Positions 1 through 9,063 of a DNA stretch of 64,000 nucleotides are shown in pieces. The stretch is from Lacunisphaera limnophila (GTDB lineage: Bacteria; Verrucomicrobiota; Verrucomicrobiia; Opitutales; Opitutaceae). A program made the position numbers and the translations under genes. Under the pieces are notes generated by a model, which was given only the letters and a program-made list of their open reading frames with translations, did not search any database and was not told the origin of the DNA. Each line of letters begins with the position of its first letter. Position 1 is the first letter of the stretch. The stretch spans positions 3,425,501-3,489,500 of the forward strand of contig NZ_CP016094.1 in NCBI RefSeq assembly GCF_001746835.1, in the 5' to 3' direction.

Positions 1-131
1 CCTGCAGTGTTCGAGGTGCCTTAATATACGCTCTTTGCCTTTGTAATCATTTGGGAGCTGCCAACAGCCGTGTGGATGCCAGGCCGTAAACCGGAAGGCT
101 GAAGTGCGGCGGGCGGCGCCCACCTTTAACT
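1..131 (+). ncRNA. ssrS: Probable 6S RNA, 5' end outside the window
   Basis: No open frame fits here, but the stretch can fold like 6S RNA, the RNA that mimics an open promoter and binds the housekeeping RNA polymerase. It opens with CCTGC followed by the TGTTCG bulge typical of 6S RNA, and CCTGC can pair with GCGGG near 108-112. The following GGCGCCCAC would pair with sequence left of the window. A middle hairpin pairs GCTCT (31-35) with GGAGC (54-58), and CAG(G)CC pairs with GGCTG (about 81-103). About 50-60 nt would be missing at the 5' side. It is a structural guess with no covariance support. Confidence 0.45.
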
Positions 132-199
132 TAAAAAGGACATGAGCCCAAAGGCGCACGGCACAGGCGGGGTGTCACTCTTTACCAAACCTACCCATC

Positions 200-556
200 A
201 TGGAACGTCTTCCCTACTACCAGCTGCTGCACATCCTCTCCCTGATCGTCCTCACGGCGCACACCTTCATGGCGTTCGCCAACCCGGCGCCGGAGAACCG
301 CAAGCGCACCATGATGATCACCGGCATCGCCTCGCTGCTGATGTTCATCAGCGGTTTCGGCATGCTGACCATTAACAAGATCCCCTTCGCGAGCACGCCG
401 TGGATCTGGGTCAAGGTCGCGTGCTGGCTCGGCGTCACCGCCATGGCCGGCTTCGCCTACCGCAAGGCGCACCTGCGGGGCGTGCTCAGCCTGGTCACCC
501 TGGTGTTGATCGCGCTGGCCATCACGATGGTGTATTTCCGGCCCTTCGCCGGCTGA
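200..556 (+). CDS. Small four-helix integral membrane protein
   Basis: This 118-residue protein is almost entirely hydrophobic and seems to form four membrane helices (about residues 7-27, 38-58, 70-88 and 94-113) with short loops and no catalytic motif that I recognise. The general look is that of SirB/DUF-type small inner-membrane proteins, but I cannot assign a family. It starts at ATG 200 and ends 9 bases before the DNA polymerase gene, so the two may be co-transcribed. It follows the probable 6S RNA gene. Function unknown. Confidence 0.75.
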   Translation: MERLPYYQLLHILSLIVLTAHTFMAFANPAPENRKRTMMITGIASLLMFISGFGMLTINKIPFASTPWIWVKVACWLGVTAMAGFAYRKAHLRGVLSLVTLVLIALAITMVYFRPFAG

Positions 557-565
557 TTTCGGGTG

Positions 566-2740
566 ATGTCCGACCCGCTGTGCGGCCTGTGGATTGACGA
601 CGACGGCCGCGCCTGGGTGTGCACGGCGTCGCCTGACGGGAGCCGGCACGAGCGGACGGAGCCTTTCCGGCCCTTTGCGTGGGTCTCCGCGGCCACGCCG
701 GCCGAGGGGATCACGGTGGAGGCCTTGGCGGGCGAGGGCCAGTTCCGGCACCTGATCTATGCCGACAGCCTGGAACGCTTTGAGGCGTACCTGAAGGCCG
801 CCCCCGACGGTACGCAGCGCGATGTGCTGAAACCTTACGAGAGTCAGTGGCTCCTCCAGCAGCGGGGCCGGCTCTACGCGGACCTGCCGTTTGCGCAGCT
901 GCGACGCTGCCAGCTGGACATCGAGACCGGGGCGGCGGAGGCGGGCTCGTTCAGCGACGCACGCAACGCCGGGGACCGGGTGCTCGCGATCGGGTTGTTG
1001 TGTGGCGGGCGCCGCGAGTTGCTTACGCTGGGTGAGGAGACCGACGCCGGGGAGAAGGCTCTCCTGCTGGCGTTCAACGCGATGCTGCGGGAGATGGATC
1101 CGGACGTGATCGAGGGTCACAACATCTTCAAATTTGACCTCGATTACCTGCGCCAGCGGGCCAAGCGCCACAAGGTGCCCTGCGCCTGGGGCCGGTTTGG
1201 GCAGAACGCCACCTTCCGCAACAGCCGCCTGAAGGTGGCCGAGCGGTGGATTGATTTTCCACGGTGCGACCTGCCGGGGCGCACGGTCATTGATACGTAT
1301 CTACTCGTGCAGCTGCACGACATCACGGCCCGCGAGATGACCGCCTACGGGTTGAAGGACGCGGCGGTGTATTTCGGAGTGACCCCGGAGTCGGGCGAAG
1401 GGCGCACCTACATCGACGGCGCGCAGATCCAGCACGCCTTCCGCGAGCGGCGGGAGCAGTTCCTCGCGTACCTGGCGGACGACCTGCGGGAGACCAAGGG
1501 CGTGGCCGAGGTGCTGCTGCCGACCTACTACGAGCAGGCGCGGGTGTTTCCGATCCTGCTGCAGGAAGCGGCGCTGCGCGGTACGGCCGGCAAGGTGGAT
1601 CTGCTCTTTCTCGAGGAGTATTACCACGCCCGGGCGGCGTGTCCGGCCCCGCTCGGGGAGATCGCAACCTTCGAGGGTGGCTTCACCCGCAGTTTCCAGG
1701 AAGGGGTGTTCACCCACGTGCTGCACTTCGACGTGGCCTCGCTGTATCCGAGCCTGCTCCTGGCCATCGGCCGTAATCCCGCCGGGGACAGTCTCGGGGT
1801 GTTCATCCCGATGCTGCGCCGGCTGCGCGACTATCGCCTGAAGTACAAGCAGCTCGCCAAGACGGCCCCGGAGGCGGCCGAACGTGACGAGGCCCAGGCC
1901 CGGCAGACGGCGTTTAAGATCCTGATCAATTCCTTCTATGGCTACCTGGGATTCTCCGCGGCGCGCTTCGGGGATGGCGCCCTGGCGGCGGAGGTGACAC
2001 GGCGCGGCCGGGAACTGCTGCACGCCCTGATGGCGGAATTCCAGCGCCTGGGCTGCACGATTCTCGAGGCGGATACCGACGGCATCTACCTGGCCTCGAC
2101 GGAGTATCACGCCCAGCCCGAAGTCCTGCTGGCCCGGGTGGCCACGATCATGCCGCCGGGCATCGAGCTCGAGTATGACGGCCGGTACGACGCGATGTTT
2201 TGCTACAAGGCGAAGAACTACGCGCTGGCGGCGGGCGGCGAGATCACCCTGCGCGGCTCGGCGTTGCGATCCCGGGGCATCGAACCCTTCCTGAAACGGC
2301 TGGGTGACCGCCTGATCGCCCACGTGCTGGGCGTGGCGGCCGAGTCGCCGGCGGGGGAAGTGGAGCGCCTGCGTCGAAGCATCGCCGAGGGGGCGCACCC
2401 GGTGGCCGACCTGGCGAAAGCGGAGACCCTGGGTCAGAATCCCGCGGCCTACGAACAGTTCATCGCCGGTGGCGGCAAGCCCCGGCGGGCCGCGGCCGAG
2501 GTGGCCCTGCAGATGAATCCGCGTCCGCGCATGGGCGAACGGGTCAGTTACTACATCGGGGCCAAGGCCAAGGGGCAGACCGCCGACTGGCAGAGGGCCC
2601 GTCCGGTGGCGGCGTATGACGCGGCGACGGCGCCCTACGACCCTGTTTACTATCTGGAAAAAATCGACGACTGGCTGGAACGTTATGGACGTTTCTGCGG
2701 GATTAAGGCACACACCGATCAGCAGGAAATGAATCTCTGA
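566..2740 (+). CDS. polB: Family B DNA polymerase with 3'-5' exonuclease
   Basis: A 724-residue DNA polymerase of family B (Pol II type), which copies DNA with proofreading and in bacteria usually serves repair or restart. The exonuclease motifs are present: Exo I DIE at 118-120, Exo II NIFKFD at 186-191 and Exo III YLADD near 302-306. Polymerase motif A is DVASLYPS (Asp389), motif B is KILINSFYG (Lys451) and motif C is DTDG (Asp503 and Asp505), followed by a KxKNY element. DTDG rather than DTDS is the form seen in Thermococcales enzymes. It is a little shorter than E. coli Pol II (783). ATG 566 is preferred over the in-frame GTG one codon upstream. The next gene begins two bases after its stop. 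Confidence 0.93.
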   Translation: MSDPLCGLWIDDDGRAWVCTASPDGSRHERTEPFRPFAWVSAATPAEGITVEALAGEGQFRHLIYADSLERFEAYLKAAPDGTQRDVLKPYESQWLLQQRGRLYADLPFAQLRRCQLDIETGAAEAGSFSDARNAGDRVLAIGLLCGGRRELLTLGEETDAGEKALLLAFNAMLREMDPDVIEGHNIFKFDLDYLRQRAKRHKVPCAWGRFGQNATFRNSRLKVAERWIDFPRCDLPGRTVIDTYLLVQLHDITAREMTAYGLKDAAVYFGVTPESGEGRTYIDGAQIQHAFRERREQFLAYLADDLRETKGVAEVLLPTYYEQARVFPILLQEAALRGTAGKVDLLFLEEYYHARAACPAPLGEIATFEGGFTRSFQEGVFTHVLHFDVASLYPSLLLAIGRNPAGDSLGVFIPMLRRLRDYRLKYKQLAKTAPEAAERDEAQARQTAFKILINSFYGYLGFSAARFGDGALAAEVTRRGRELLHALMAEFQRLGCTILEADTDGIYLASTEYHAQPEVLLARVATIMPPGIELEYDGRYDAMFCYKAKNYALAAGGEITLRGSALRSRGIEPFLKRLGDRLIAHVLGVAAESPAGEVERLRRSIAEGAHPVADLAKAETLGQNPAAYEQFIAGGGKPRRAAAEVALQMNPRPRMGERVSYYIGAKAKGQTADWQRARPVAAYDAATAPYDPVYYLEKIDDWLERYGRFCGIKAHTDQQEMNL

Positions 2741-2742
2741 CG

Positions 2743-4224
2743 ATGCGTACCCGGATCTGTCTCTACATATTGTTGCTCACCCCTTTACTCGTCTACTGGC
2801 AGACGGTTTTCCACGACTATGGGATGCGCTCGGATTACAGCCACCTGCGGGCTGCCACGGCGGAGCCCGGGCGTCTGGTCAAGTTCTACGCCAGTGAGGG
2901 GCGGCCCCTGTATGGCGCGATGCTGGAGACCTCGTATGCCGTCACCAGTGAGGTGTCTCGGCTCAAGTGGCTGCGGTTGTGCAGCCTGCTGCTGCTGACC
3001 CTCCTGGGCTTGGTGTTGTGGCGCCAGCTTTACCAATCGGGCTGGAACGAGGTGCAGTCCGCCGGCATCGGGCTGGGGGTACTCCTGTTACCTTCGGCGC
3101 AGGTGTTGGCCAGCTGGGCCTCGGGTTGGGCGCAGGCGCTGACGCTGTTGTTGGCCATGGCGGGATTTTCGGCGGTGGAGACGGAAATCGAGCGCGGCGG
3201 GCTCAAGCGGTTCGTGGCGCTGGCGGGTGGCGCGATGATCTATGCCGCCGCCAGCCTGATCGCCCCGGCGAACGTCCTTTTTGCCCTGGTGCCGCTGGCC
3301 GGCGTGCTCGTGGTGCGCACGGGGCGCGAAATGATGACCGACCGGTCCTGGGTCCTGCTGCACCTCGGGGTCTTGGTGGCTGGTCTGCTGGGCGGATGGA
3401 TCTTTAGCCAGGGCCTGCTCTCCAGTGGTGATTTCCTGGAAGCCGGACGGTTGCTGCGGCTGGAAACCAATCCCTTCACGAAGCTCGGCTGGTTCCTGGC
3501 CAACCCGCTGCCCAATGCGCTGGCGCTGTTCGCCCTCAACGACGATTTCCATGCCCGGGCCATCATCTACTGGGGTTCGGTGGCGCTGGTGCTGGCCATC
3601 TTGTACTTCGCCTACCGCAAGGTCACGGCGAAGGGTGATGAAGGCGTGAAGCGCCGCTGGCGTTACTGTCTGATCGCCCTGCCGCTCCTGGTCATTGGCA
3701 TCACGGTGGTGGCCGCCGACCGGGCCAGCACCTACCGCGTGCTTTTTGCGGTCTGCGGGCTGGTGTTGGTCCTGGTGGCTTTTGCTTTCCGCATCCTGGT
3801 GCTCGGGGAAAAGCCGCGGCCCTGGCTGCATTATCCGTTGCTGGCTCTGATTTGGGGCGCCCTCGCTTACGCCGCGCACTTCAATTCCTTCCGCCTGCTG
3901 GCCGAGCCCCAAGGTCGCGAATGGGACATCGTGCGCAACGAAGTGCTGCGGGCCAATTTCAACCAGAAGCTCCGGGTGCACCTGATTACCCCGGGGGTGG
4001 AGGACCGCTCCACCAAGCGCATCTACGGTGACGAATTCGGCTCCCTGTCCAGTTCCGACCCGCAGGTGGCGACGGAGATGTTCAAGGCGGCGGTGCGCGA
4101 GCGCTTTGGCAGCCGCCCACCTCGGGAAAGCACCTATCCGATCACCGCCGGCCCGACCGCCCCCGCGAGTGGCGAAAGCGACCTGGTGATCGACCTGCGC
4201 CGGCTCAAGAGCTACCGGGAGTAG
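2743..4224 (+). CDS. Polytopic membrane protein, possibly GtrII/GT-C-like
   Basis: A 493-residue membrane protein with about ten predicted helices and a soluble C-terminal tail of roughly 120 residues. An N-terminal helix is followed by a short loop with the acidic pair in HDYGMRSDY (about residues 25-33). An acidic loop after the first helix is what lipid-linked sugar transferases of the GT-C/GtrII type have, so a glycosyltransferase-like role is possible but unproven. It begins two bases after the polymerase stop, so it is probably translated from the same message, although a shared function is not obvious. The gene ends before a strong hairpin. Confidence 0.75.
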   Translation: MRTRICLYILLLTPLLVYWQTVFHDYGMRSDYSHLRAATAEPGRLVKFYASEGRPLYGAMLETSYAVTSEVSRLKWLRLCSLLLLTLLGLVLWRQLYQSGWNEVQSAGIGLGVLLLPSAQVLASWASGWAQALTLLLAMAGFSAVETEIERGGLKRFVALAGGAMIYAAASLIAPANVLFALVPLAGVLVVRTGREMMTDRSWVLLHLGVLVAGLLGGWIFSQGLLSSGDFLEAGRLLRLETNPFTKLGWFLANPLPNALALFALNDDFHARAIIYWGSVALVLAILYFAYRKVTAKGDEGVKRRWRYCLIALPLLVIGITVVAADRASTYRVLFAVCGLVLVLVAFAFRILVLGEKPRPWLHYPLLALIWGALAYAAHFNSFRLLAEPQGREWDIVRNEVLRANFNQKLRVHLITPGVEDRSTKRIYGDEFGSLSSSDPQVATEMFKAAVRERFGSRPPRESTYPITAGPTAPASGESDLVIDLRRLKSYRE

Positions 4225-4238
4225 GGCAAGAATAGGAG

Positions 4239-4280
4239 GTGAGGGTGTAAGCTGAGGATTTCAAATCCTCGCACCCTCAC
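4239..4280. terminator. Long hairpin between convergent genes
   Basis: GTGAGGGTG (4239-4247) pairs with CACCCTCAC (4272-4280), and GAGGATTT (4254-4261) pairs with AAATCCTC (4263-4270). Only short bulges separate the two stems. It lies between converging genes and could stop transcription from both sides, although no clear T-run follows on either strand. Confidence 0.5.
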
Positions 4281-4300
4281 ACCCGCCAACCCTCGGCTTT

Positions 4301-6532
4301 TCAGGCCCCACTCAAATCCGTCTTGTTGAGCGGCCAGACGCGAATCCGTTTGCCGGTGGCGGCAAAGAGGGCGTTGGCGACGGCGGGCATCACCACCGGG
4401 TAGGGCGGCTCGCCGAGGCCGGTGGGGGGATTCGCGCTTTGGATGAAATGGACCCCGACCTTCGGCGCCGCGTTGATGCGCAGCAGGGGGAAATCGTGGA
4501 AGTTGCTCTGCACGGCGCGACCTTCGTCGAAGGTCATCTCCTGCAGCCAGAACGCACCAAGGCCGTCCATGACGGAGCCCTCGACCTGGTTTTCCGCGCC
4601 GCTGAGGTTGATGATCGGGCCGACGTCGCTGGCGCAGGTGACCTCCTTGACCGTGAGCGTGCCCTCGGGCGTGACCGCGACGTGAGCCACCATCGCGACA
4701 TAGCCGGAGTGACTGAAGTGGAACGCGACCCCGCGGCCCTCGCCCTTGGGCAGGGGCGTACCCCAGCCGGATTTCTCCGCGGCGAGACGGATGACACCCT
4801 TCATGCGGCCCGTGTTGTACGGCGCGCCGCGCTGGCCCTCACTGGGCGGGACGACCCGGTCCTCGCCGAGCAGATCGAGACGGAACTGGACCGGATCGCG
4901 TCCCGCCGCGTGGGAGAGTTCGTCGATGAAACCCTGGATCGCAAAGCAGAAGCCGTTGCTGCGGGGGGCGCGCATCGGTCCCGTGGGGATCATGGTGAGC
5001 ATGATCGTCTGCTCGAGGCGGTAGTTCGGGACAAAGCGCGCGGGCAGTTCGTCGAAGCCGAGGTCGGCGCCGGAGGCGGTCCGCTCGGTGTTTTTGAAAC
5101 CAAAGGTCACGAAATGATTGTGCCAGGCGACGAGCTTGCCCGAGGCATCCACGGCGCCCTTGAAGAAATGCCAGCCGCCGGGGCGGTGGTAACAGTCCTG
5201 GCGCATATCATCCTCGCGGGTCCAGGTGAGCTTAACCGGGGCGCCGTTGGTGCGCAGCGCGATGGCCGCGACCTCGGCCATGTAGTCGTTGGCCAGCCGG
5301 CGGCCGAAGCCGCCGCCGCCACGTACGAAGTTGAGTTTCAGTTTCTCCTTCGGGATCTTGACGGTGTTGGCCACGAGTTCCTGGCCGCCACCGGGGGTCT
5401 GGGAGGTGGTCCAAAACTCGATGCCGTCGTCCTTGGCCCAGGCGGTGCAGCCCTGCGGCTCAAGCGTGGCGTGGTTCAGGAAGGGGTAGTAGTACGCGCC
5501 CGCGGCTTGGTAAGGGGCGGCGGCGATCGTGGCGGCGGCATCGCCGTCGTTGCGCACGGGCTTGCCCTCGGTTGCGCCGAACTCGGCCGCTTTCGCTGCA
5601 TAGGCTTCGCTGCCATGGCCGACGCCGGCGCTTTCGTCCCACTCGACATTGAGCAGCTTCTTGGCCGAAAACGCGGCCCAGGTGGAGGTGGCAATGATGG
5701 CCACGCCGGGCTTCAGGCCATTGATGTTGTCGGTGCCCTCGAGGACAAAGCAGTCGAGGACGCCCGGCAGCTTCTTGATGCGCTCGGTGTTGGCGCTGAT
5801 GACCTTGCCGCCGTAGACCGGGCACTTCTCGTAGGCCGCGTACACCATGCCGGGGAGTTGCTGGTCGATGCCGAAGAGGGGCTTGCCGGTGACGATGGCG
5901 GGATTGTCCACGCCACCGACGCGGGAACCCATGATGCGGAACTCGCCCTCTTTCTTGAGGCGGACGGTCTTCTCATCAGGAATGGGCAGGGTGGCGGCCT
6001 TGGTGGCGAGCTCGCCGTAGGTGGCGCTACGGCCGGAGGCGGAGTGGATGACCCGGCCCTTCTCGGTCGTGAGCTGGTCGGCCGGCACGCCCCAGGTCTG
6101 GGCCGCGGCCTCGATGAGCATCACGCGGGCGGTGGCTCCGGCCACGCGCAGGCGCTGGTAGTTGTCGGGCGTGGAGCGACTGCCGCCCGCAAACTGGGCG
6201 CCGACGTCGCCGCGCAGCCCGGCCTGCTCGACCACGATGGTGTTGAAGTCCACGTCGAGCTCATCCGCCACGATCATGGGCAGGTGGGTCTTCACGCCCT
6301 GGCCGGTCTCGGGATTCTTCGCCAGGATGGTGATGATGTTTTCCGGCGTGATCCGGATAAAGGGATTGGGCGTGAACTGCGTGGCGGTGCCGTCGAGCAT
6401 GTTCGTGGCCTGGGCCAGGACGGTGCCCGGCAGCACGAAGCCGATGGCGAAGCCGCCGCCGGCGAGGGCGGTGACGCGAAGGAAGTCCCGGCGGCCATAG
6501 ACCGCCACACCTGGATTGGTTTGCGGCTTCAT
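4301..6532 (-). CDS. Molybdopterin-binding subunit of a Tat-exported xanthine-dehydrogenase-family oxidoreductase
   Basis: A 743-residue large subunit of the xanthine/aldehyde dehydrogenase family, closest in layout to IorB of isoquinoline 1-oxidoreductase. It would hydroxylate or oxidise a small organic substrate at a molybdenum-cytosine-dinucleotide site. The N-terminus carries a twin-arginine signal (GRRDFLRV, residues 13-20) followed by a hydrophobic stretch, so the folded enzyme should be exported. The glycine-rich segment RGGGGFGRR near residue 405 and the C-terminal GLGEPP motif with a glutamate fit the molybdenum site. The start overlaps the stop of the iron-sulfur subunit gene by ATGA, with GGGAG spaced well upstream. 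No FAD subunit is present. The substrate cannot be read from sequence. Confidence 0.9.
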   Translation of the reverse strand: MKPQTNPGVAVYGRRDFLRVTALAGGGFAIGFVLPGTVLAQATNMLDGTATQFTPNPFIRITPENIITILAKNPETGQGVKTHLPMIVADELDVDFNTIVVEQAGLRGDVGAQFAGGSRSTPDNYQRLRVAGATARVMLIEAAAQTWGVPADQLTTEKGRVIHSASGRSATYGELATKAATLPIPDEKTVRLKKEGEFRIMGSRVGGVDNPAIVTGKPLFGIDQQLPGMVYAAYEKCPVYGGKVISANTERIKKLPGVLDCFVLEGTDNINGLKPGVAIIATSTWAAFSAKKLLNVEWDESAGVGHGSEAYAAKAAEFGATEGKPVRNDGDAAATIAAAPYQAAGAYYYPFLNHATLEPQGCTAWAKDDGIEFWTTSQTPGGGQELVANTVKIPKEKLKLNFVRGGGGFGRRLANDYMAEVAAIALRTNGAPVKLTWTREDDMRQDCYHRPGGWHFFKGAVDASGKLVAWHNHFVTFGFKNTERTASGADLGFDELPARFVPNYRLEQTIMLTMIPTGPMRAPRSNGFCFAIQGFIDELSHAAGRDPVQFRLDLLGEDRVVPPSEGQRGAPYNTGRMKGVIRLAAEKSGWGTPLPKGEGRGVAFHFSHSGYVAMVAHVAVTPEGTLTVKEVTCASDVGPIINLSGAENQVEGSVMDGLGAFWLQEMTFDEGRAVQSNFHDFPLLRINAAPKVGVHFIQSANPPTGLGEPPYPVVMPAVANALFAATGKRIRVWPLNKTDLSGA

Positions 6533-7005
6533 GATTGAGCTCCCTTGGCCGCCATGAGGGCGGCATCCTTGATGGCAGCGCGAATGCGGACGTACGTGCC
6601 GCAGCGGCAGAGATTGCCCGCCATCGCGGCGTCAATGTCGGCGTCGGTGGGCGAGGGCGTTTGCTTGAGGAGGGCGGCGGCGCTCATGATCTGGCCGGAC
6701 TGGCAGTAGCCGCACTGGGGGACGTCGTGGTCGCACCAAGCTTTTTGCAACGGGTGGGCGCCGGCGGGGTCGAGGCCCTCGATGGTGGTGATGGGCGTGT
6801 TGCCGATGGCGGAGACGGGCAGCTGGCAGGAGCGGACCGGTACGCCGTTGAGGTGAACGGTGCACGCGCCGCACAGGCCCATGCCGCAGCCGTACTTGGT
6901 CCCGAGGAGGTTGAGGCTGTCACGCAGTGCCCAAAGCAACGGCGTATCCGCCGCAACCGTGATGGTGTGGGCCTGCCCGTTTACTTTCAGAGTGTAGGTG
7001 GGCAT
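6529..7005 (-). CDS. 2Fe-2S subunit partner of the molybdenum hydroxylase (IorA-like)
   Basis: A 158-residue iron-sulfur protein of the IorA/CoxS type carrying two 2Fe-2S clusters that pass electrons from the molybdenum subunit. The plant-type ferredoxin cluster motif is [11 protein letters not shown] near residues 38-48 with a further Cys in VRSCQL. The second cluster uses CGYC and CRC in the C-terminal half. There is no Tat signal of its own, so it probably rides out with the large subunit. ATG 7005 gives the usual [10 protein letters not shown] start, although a GTG at 7026 is also in frame. The stop overlaps the large-subunit start. Without a flavin subunit, an outside acceptor such as a cytochrome is expected. 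Confidence 0.9.
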   Translation of the reverse strand: MPTYTLKVNGQAHTITVAADTPLLWALRDSLNLLGTKYGCGMGLCGACTVHLNGVPVRSCQLPVSAIGNTPITTIEGLDPAGAHPLQKAWCDHDVPQCGYCQSGQIMSAAALLKQTPSPTDADIDAAMAGNLCRCGTYVRIRAAIKDAALMAAKGAQS

Positions 7006-7320
7006 GGGGGGAAAAGCTGAGTTCACGGTGCCCAGACAGGTAGCGGCGTCAAATGCGCAGATGTTCCGGCGCTCCAGGCCAACGGATATCGAACGCCCGG
7101 AAGGTTCGTCCCCACGCAGGACGGTGTGCCTGTTTCGAGAGGAAGGAGAGGGGAAGCGTACTCCACAGATCGGGCCGCCACTCGTAGCGCAGCGGCTGGC
7201 TGTGAAAAATATTCATTGGCCTGACGGACGGGCTTCGCGCCGTACCACTCGCCAACCCGCCCGTCTCCGGGGGCAAGGCTCCTGGAACTCCGGCCAATCC
7301 ACCGCCAACCCATCACCCGG
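7006..7320. other. Intergenic stretch without a supported gene
   Basis: About 315 bases between two minus-strand genes. Open frames cross it on both strands, but none shows a family motif or a ribosome site. The minus strand would carry the promoter of the molybdenum hydroxylase pair, but I see no convincing -35/-10 pair. No structured RNA was recognised. Confidence 0.5.
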
Positions 7321-7848
7321 TTATTTTCGGGCGATCCGCTGCTCCACCCAGTCGATCGTGGCATTGTCGTCACCGAGGTTGCGCCAGACCAGGGAGAGGA
7401 ACTCGGCCGGATGGATGTCGTGGGTGCGGAAGAAGGCGCGGTCGCCCCCGCAAGAGTACATCAGGTTTGAGGGCAGTTCGCCGCGGAGCTTGGCCTTGGT
7501 CTTGGGGATGAGGCGGGGCAGCCACTCAATGCCGCGGACGGCGGCGGATTTGGCCGGTAGGGCGCCAGCGTCGACGATAGTGGTCGAAGGCTTGGCGCCT
7601 TGGACGCTCAAAAAGTAGTCACGGCGGACGAGTTCGATGGCGAGGGCGCGGTCATAGCCAGGCTCACCATAACCGTGGTGGTCCTCGGCGTAGTCGAAGA
7701 GGTTCTGGACGGTGATCCCGTTGGCCGCGAGGAAGGCGCGTTCCGCGGCATTGAAATACTTCGTCTGGTCCGTGACCCCGGAGCCGTAGAGTTGCACGGC
7801 CTGATCGTAGAGTGCGCGGAATTTGTCGGCAAAGTCGTAGTGTTTCAT
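7321..7848 (-). CDS. DUF5069-like protein
   Basis: A 175-residue soluble protein. The C-terminal half contains the run RGIEWLPRLIPKTKAKLRG followed by a tyrosine/cysteine segment, which resembles DUF5069, a family common in Verrucomicrobiota whose members carry a similar LPRxxxK pattern. The N-terminal half (FADKFRALYDQAVQLY) looks helical. There is no signal peptide or membrane segment. Biochemical function is unknown. It stands alone on the minus strand, with a heptamer-repeat region directly upstream of its start. Confidence 0.7.
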   Translation of the reverse strand: MKHYDFADKFRALYDQAVQLYGSGVTDQTKYFNAAERAFLAANGITVQNLFDYAEDHHGYGEPGYDRALAIELVRRDYFLSVQGAKPSTTIVDAGALPAKSAAVRGIEWLPRLIPKTKAKLRGELPSNLMYSCGGDRAFFRTHDIHPAEFLSLVWRNLGDDNATIDWVEQRIARK

Positions 7849-7871
7849 GAGGAGATAGAGGAGAAGGACCT

Positions 7872-7934
7872 AGTAACAGGTATCAAGTAACAAGAGGAGA
7901 AAAGGCGAAAAGCCAAACGGCTAGACGGTGAGGG
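7872..7934. repeat. Degenerate heptanucleotide tandem repeat
   Basis: Reading in sevens from 7872 gives AGTAACA, GGTATCA and AGTAACA, then AGAGGAG, AAAAGGC, GAAAAGC and CAAACGG in the same phase. It lies in the gap between the DUF5069-like gene and menC and is poorer in GC than the surroundings. Copies with other unit sequences occur elsewhere in the window. Confidence 0.55.
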
Positions 7935-8055
7935 CGAGGAGGCCACGCTTTGAAACTTATTCCCTCACCCGGCCTATCCTTGCATGCCGCAGACACGGGC
8001 GACCATTTGAGGTTTGGCCTTTTTCCTTTCCCCGGCGTAAGTGGGATCTCGGCCG

Positions 8056-9063
8056 ATGTCATTTTCCTTTCATGCCAAACCCTACCGCCTGCCCCTGAAG
8101 GCGCCCCTGCGGACCGCCCATGGGTTGTGGCAGGAGCGCGAGGGGCTTCTGGTGCGGCTCGAGGCGGCGGACGGACGGGTGGGATTCGGGGAGATTGCCC
8201 CGATTCCGTGGTTCGGGACTGAGACGCTGCCCGAGGCTCTAGAAATCTGCGGGAAGCTCGGGGACAAAGTGCCTGCCGACGTGCTGGCGGTGGTGCCGGA
8301 GCGGATGGGCTGCGTGCGGTTCGCTTTGGCGGAGGCCCTACGACAAAGCTCAGGGCAGGCGTTGGAAGAAGGGAGGCGCGTCCCGCTCACGGCCTTGCTG
8401 CCGGCCGGTCGGGGGGCAACTGAAGTATTGCTGGCGCGGCTCGAAGCCGGGTGGCTGTCCTTCAAGTGGAAGGTCGGAGTGGGGGACATCGACGAGGAAC
8501 TCGGTCTGCTCGATGAGCTCATCGAGCGGCTGCCGGCCTACACGAAGCTGCGGCTTGATGCCAACGGGGCGTGGACCCGGCGGCAGGCGGCGCGCTGGCT
8601 GGAGCGCTGTGCGGAACGGCCCGTGGAATTTGTGGAGCAGCCTGTCGCGCCCGCGGATGAGGACAGCCTGATGGGGCTGGCGCAGGATTTTCCCGTTACC
8701 CTTGCCTTGGATGAATCCGTGGTGCGGCTGGCGCAGGCGAGGGTCTGGCAGGCTCGGGGTTGGCCGGGCGTGTTTGTCATCAAGCCGGCTTTGGCCGGAC
8801 CGTTGGATGACACGATTTCCTGGGCGATCGAAACCAAGGCCGACGTCGTGTGGTCAAGCGCCATCGAGACTGCGCTGGGACGGGCGGCGATCCTGCGGGG
8901 AATTTTCGGCGCCGATCCGGCAGTCCTGCAGCGTTCCCCCGGGTTTGGTGTCGGGGAGCTTTTCGGCGACAGGCGCTGGGATGGCCCGTTCACCGGCCCG
9001 TTGCTGGATGGCGAGTGGATGACCGGGGTGAATCCGGCGGAGATGTGGGGGAACCTGCCATGA
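8056..9063 (+). CDS. menC: o-Succinylbenzoate synthase (enolase superfamily)
   Basis: A 335-residue enolase-superfamily enzyme that dehydrates SHCHC to o-succinylbenzoate in menaquinone synthesis. Visible landmarks are the KWK motif near residue 140 (catalytic lysine), metal ligands in RLDANGAW, FVEQPV and ALDESV, and the second lysine in VIKPAL. The next gene encodes a MenE-like ligase with an ATGA overlap, which favours MenC over a dipeptide epimerase. ATG 8056 is chosen over a GTG 15 bases upstream. Residues about 94-106 (RQSSGQALEEG) come from a small palindromic repeat inserted in frame. Confidence 0.85.
   Translation: MSFSFHAKPYRLPLKAPLRTAHGLWQEREGLLVRLEAADGRVGFGEIAPIPWFGTETLPEALEICGKLGDKVPADVLAVVPERMGCVRFALAEALRQSSGQALEEGRRVPLTALLPAGRGATEVLLARLEAGWLSFKWKVGVGDIDEELGLLDELIERLPAYTKLRLDANGAWTRRQAARWLERCAERPVEFVEQPVAPADEDSLMGLAQDFPVTLALDESVVRLAQARVWQARGWPGVFVIKPALAGPLDDTISWAIETKADVVWSSAIETALGRAAILRGIFGADPAVLQRSPGFGVGELFGDRRWDGPFTGPLLDGEWMTGVNPAEMWGNLP
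8335..8356. repeat. Small palindromic repeat inside menC
   Basis: GCCCT (8335-8339) and AGGGC (8352-8356) flank ACGACAAAGCTC. The sequence resembles the CTTCGACAAGCTCAGGGC type of interspersed repeat seen in many bacterial genomes. Here it is read through as part of MenC. Confidence 0.55.

Noticed and set aside
142-375. Small plus-strand frame before the first membrane protein gene
   Set aside because: It has no motif and overlaps the better supported membrane protein in another frame.
4439-6538. A very long open frame on the plus strand opposite the molybdenum subunit
   Set aside because: It mirrors the codon structure of the real gene, has no recognisable motif or start signal, and such antisense frames are common in GC-rich DNA.
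6998-7618. Plus-strand frame across the gap before the DUF5069-like gene
   Set aside because: No ribosome site or family; it overlaps two minus-strand genes.
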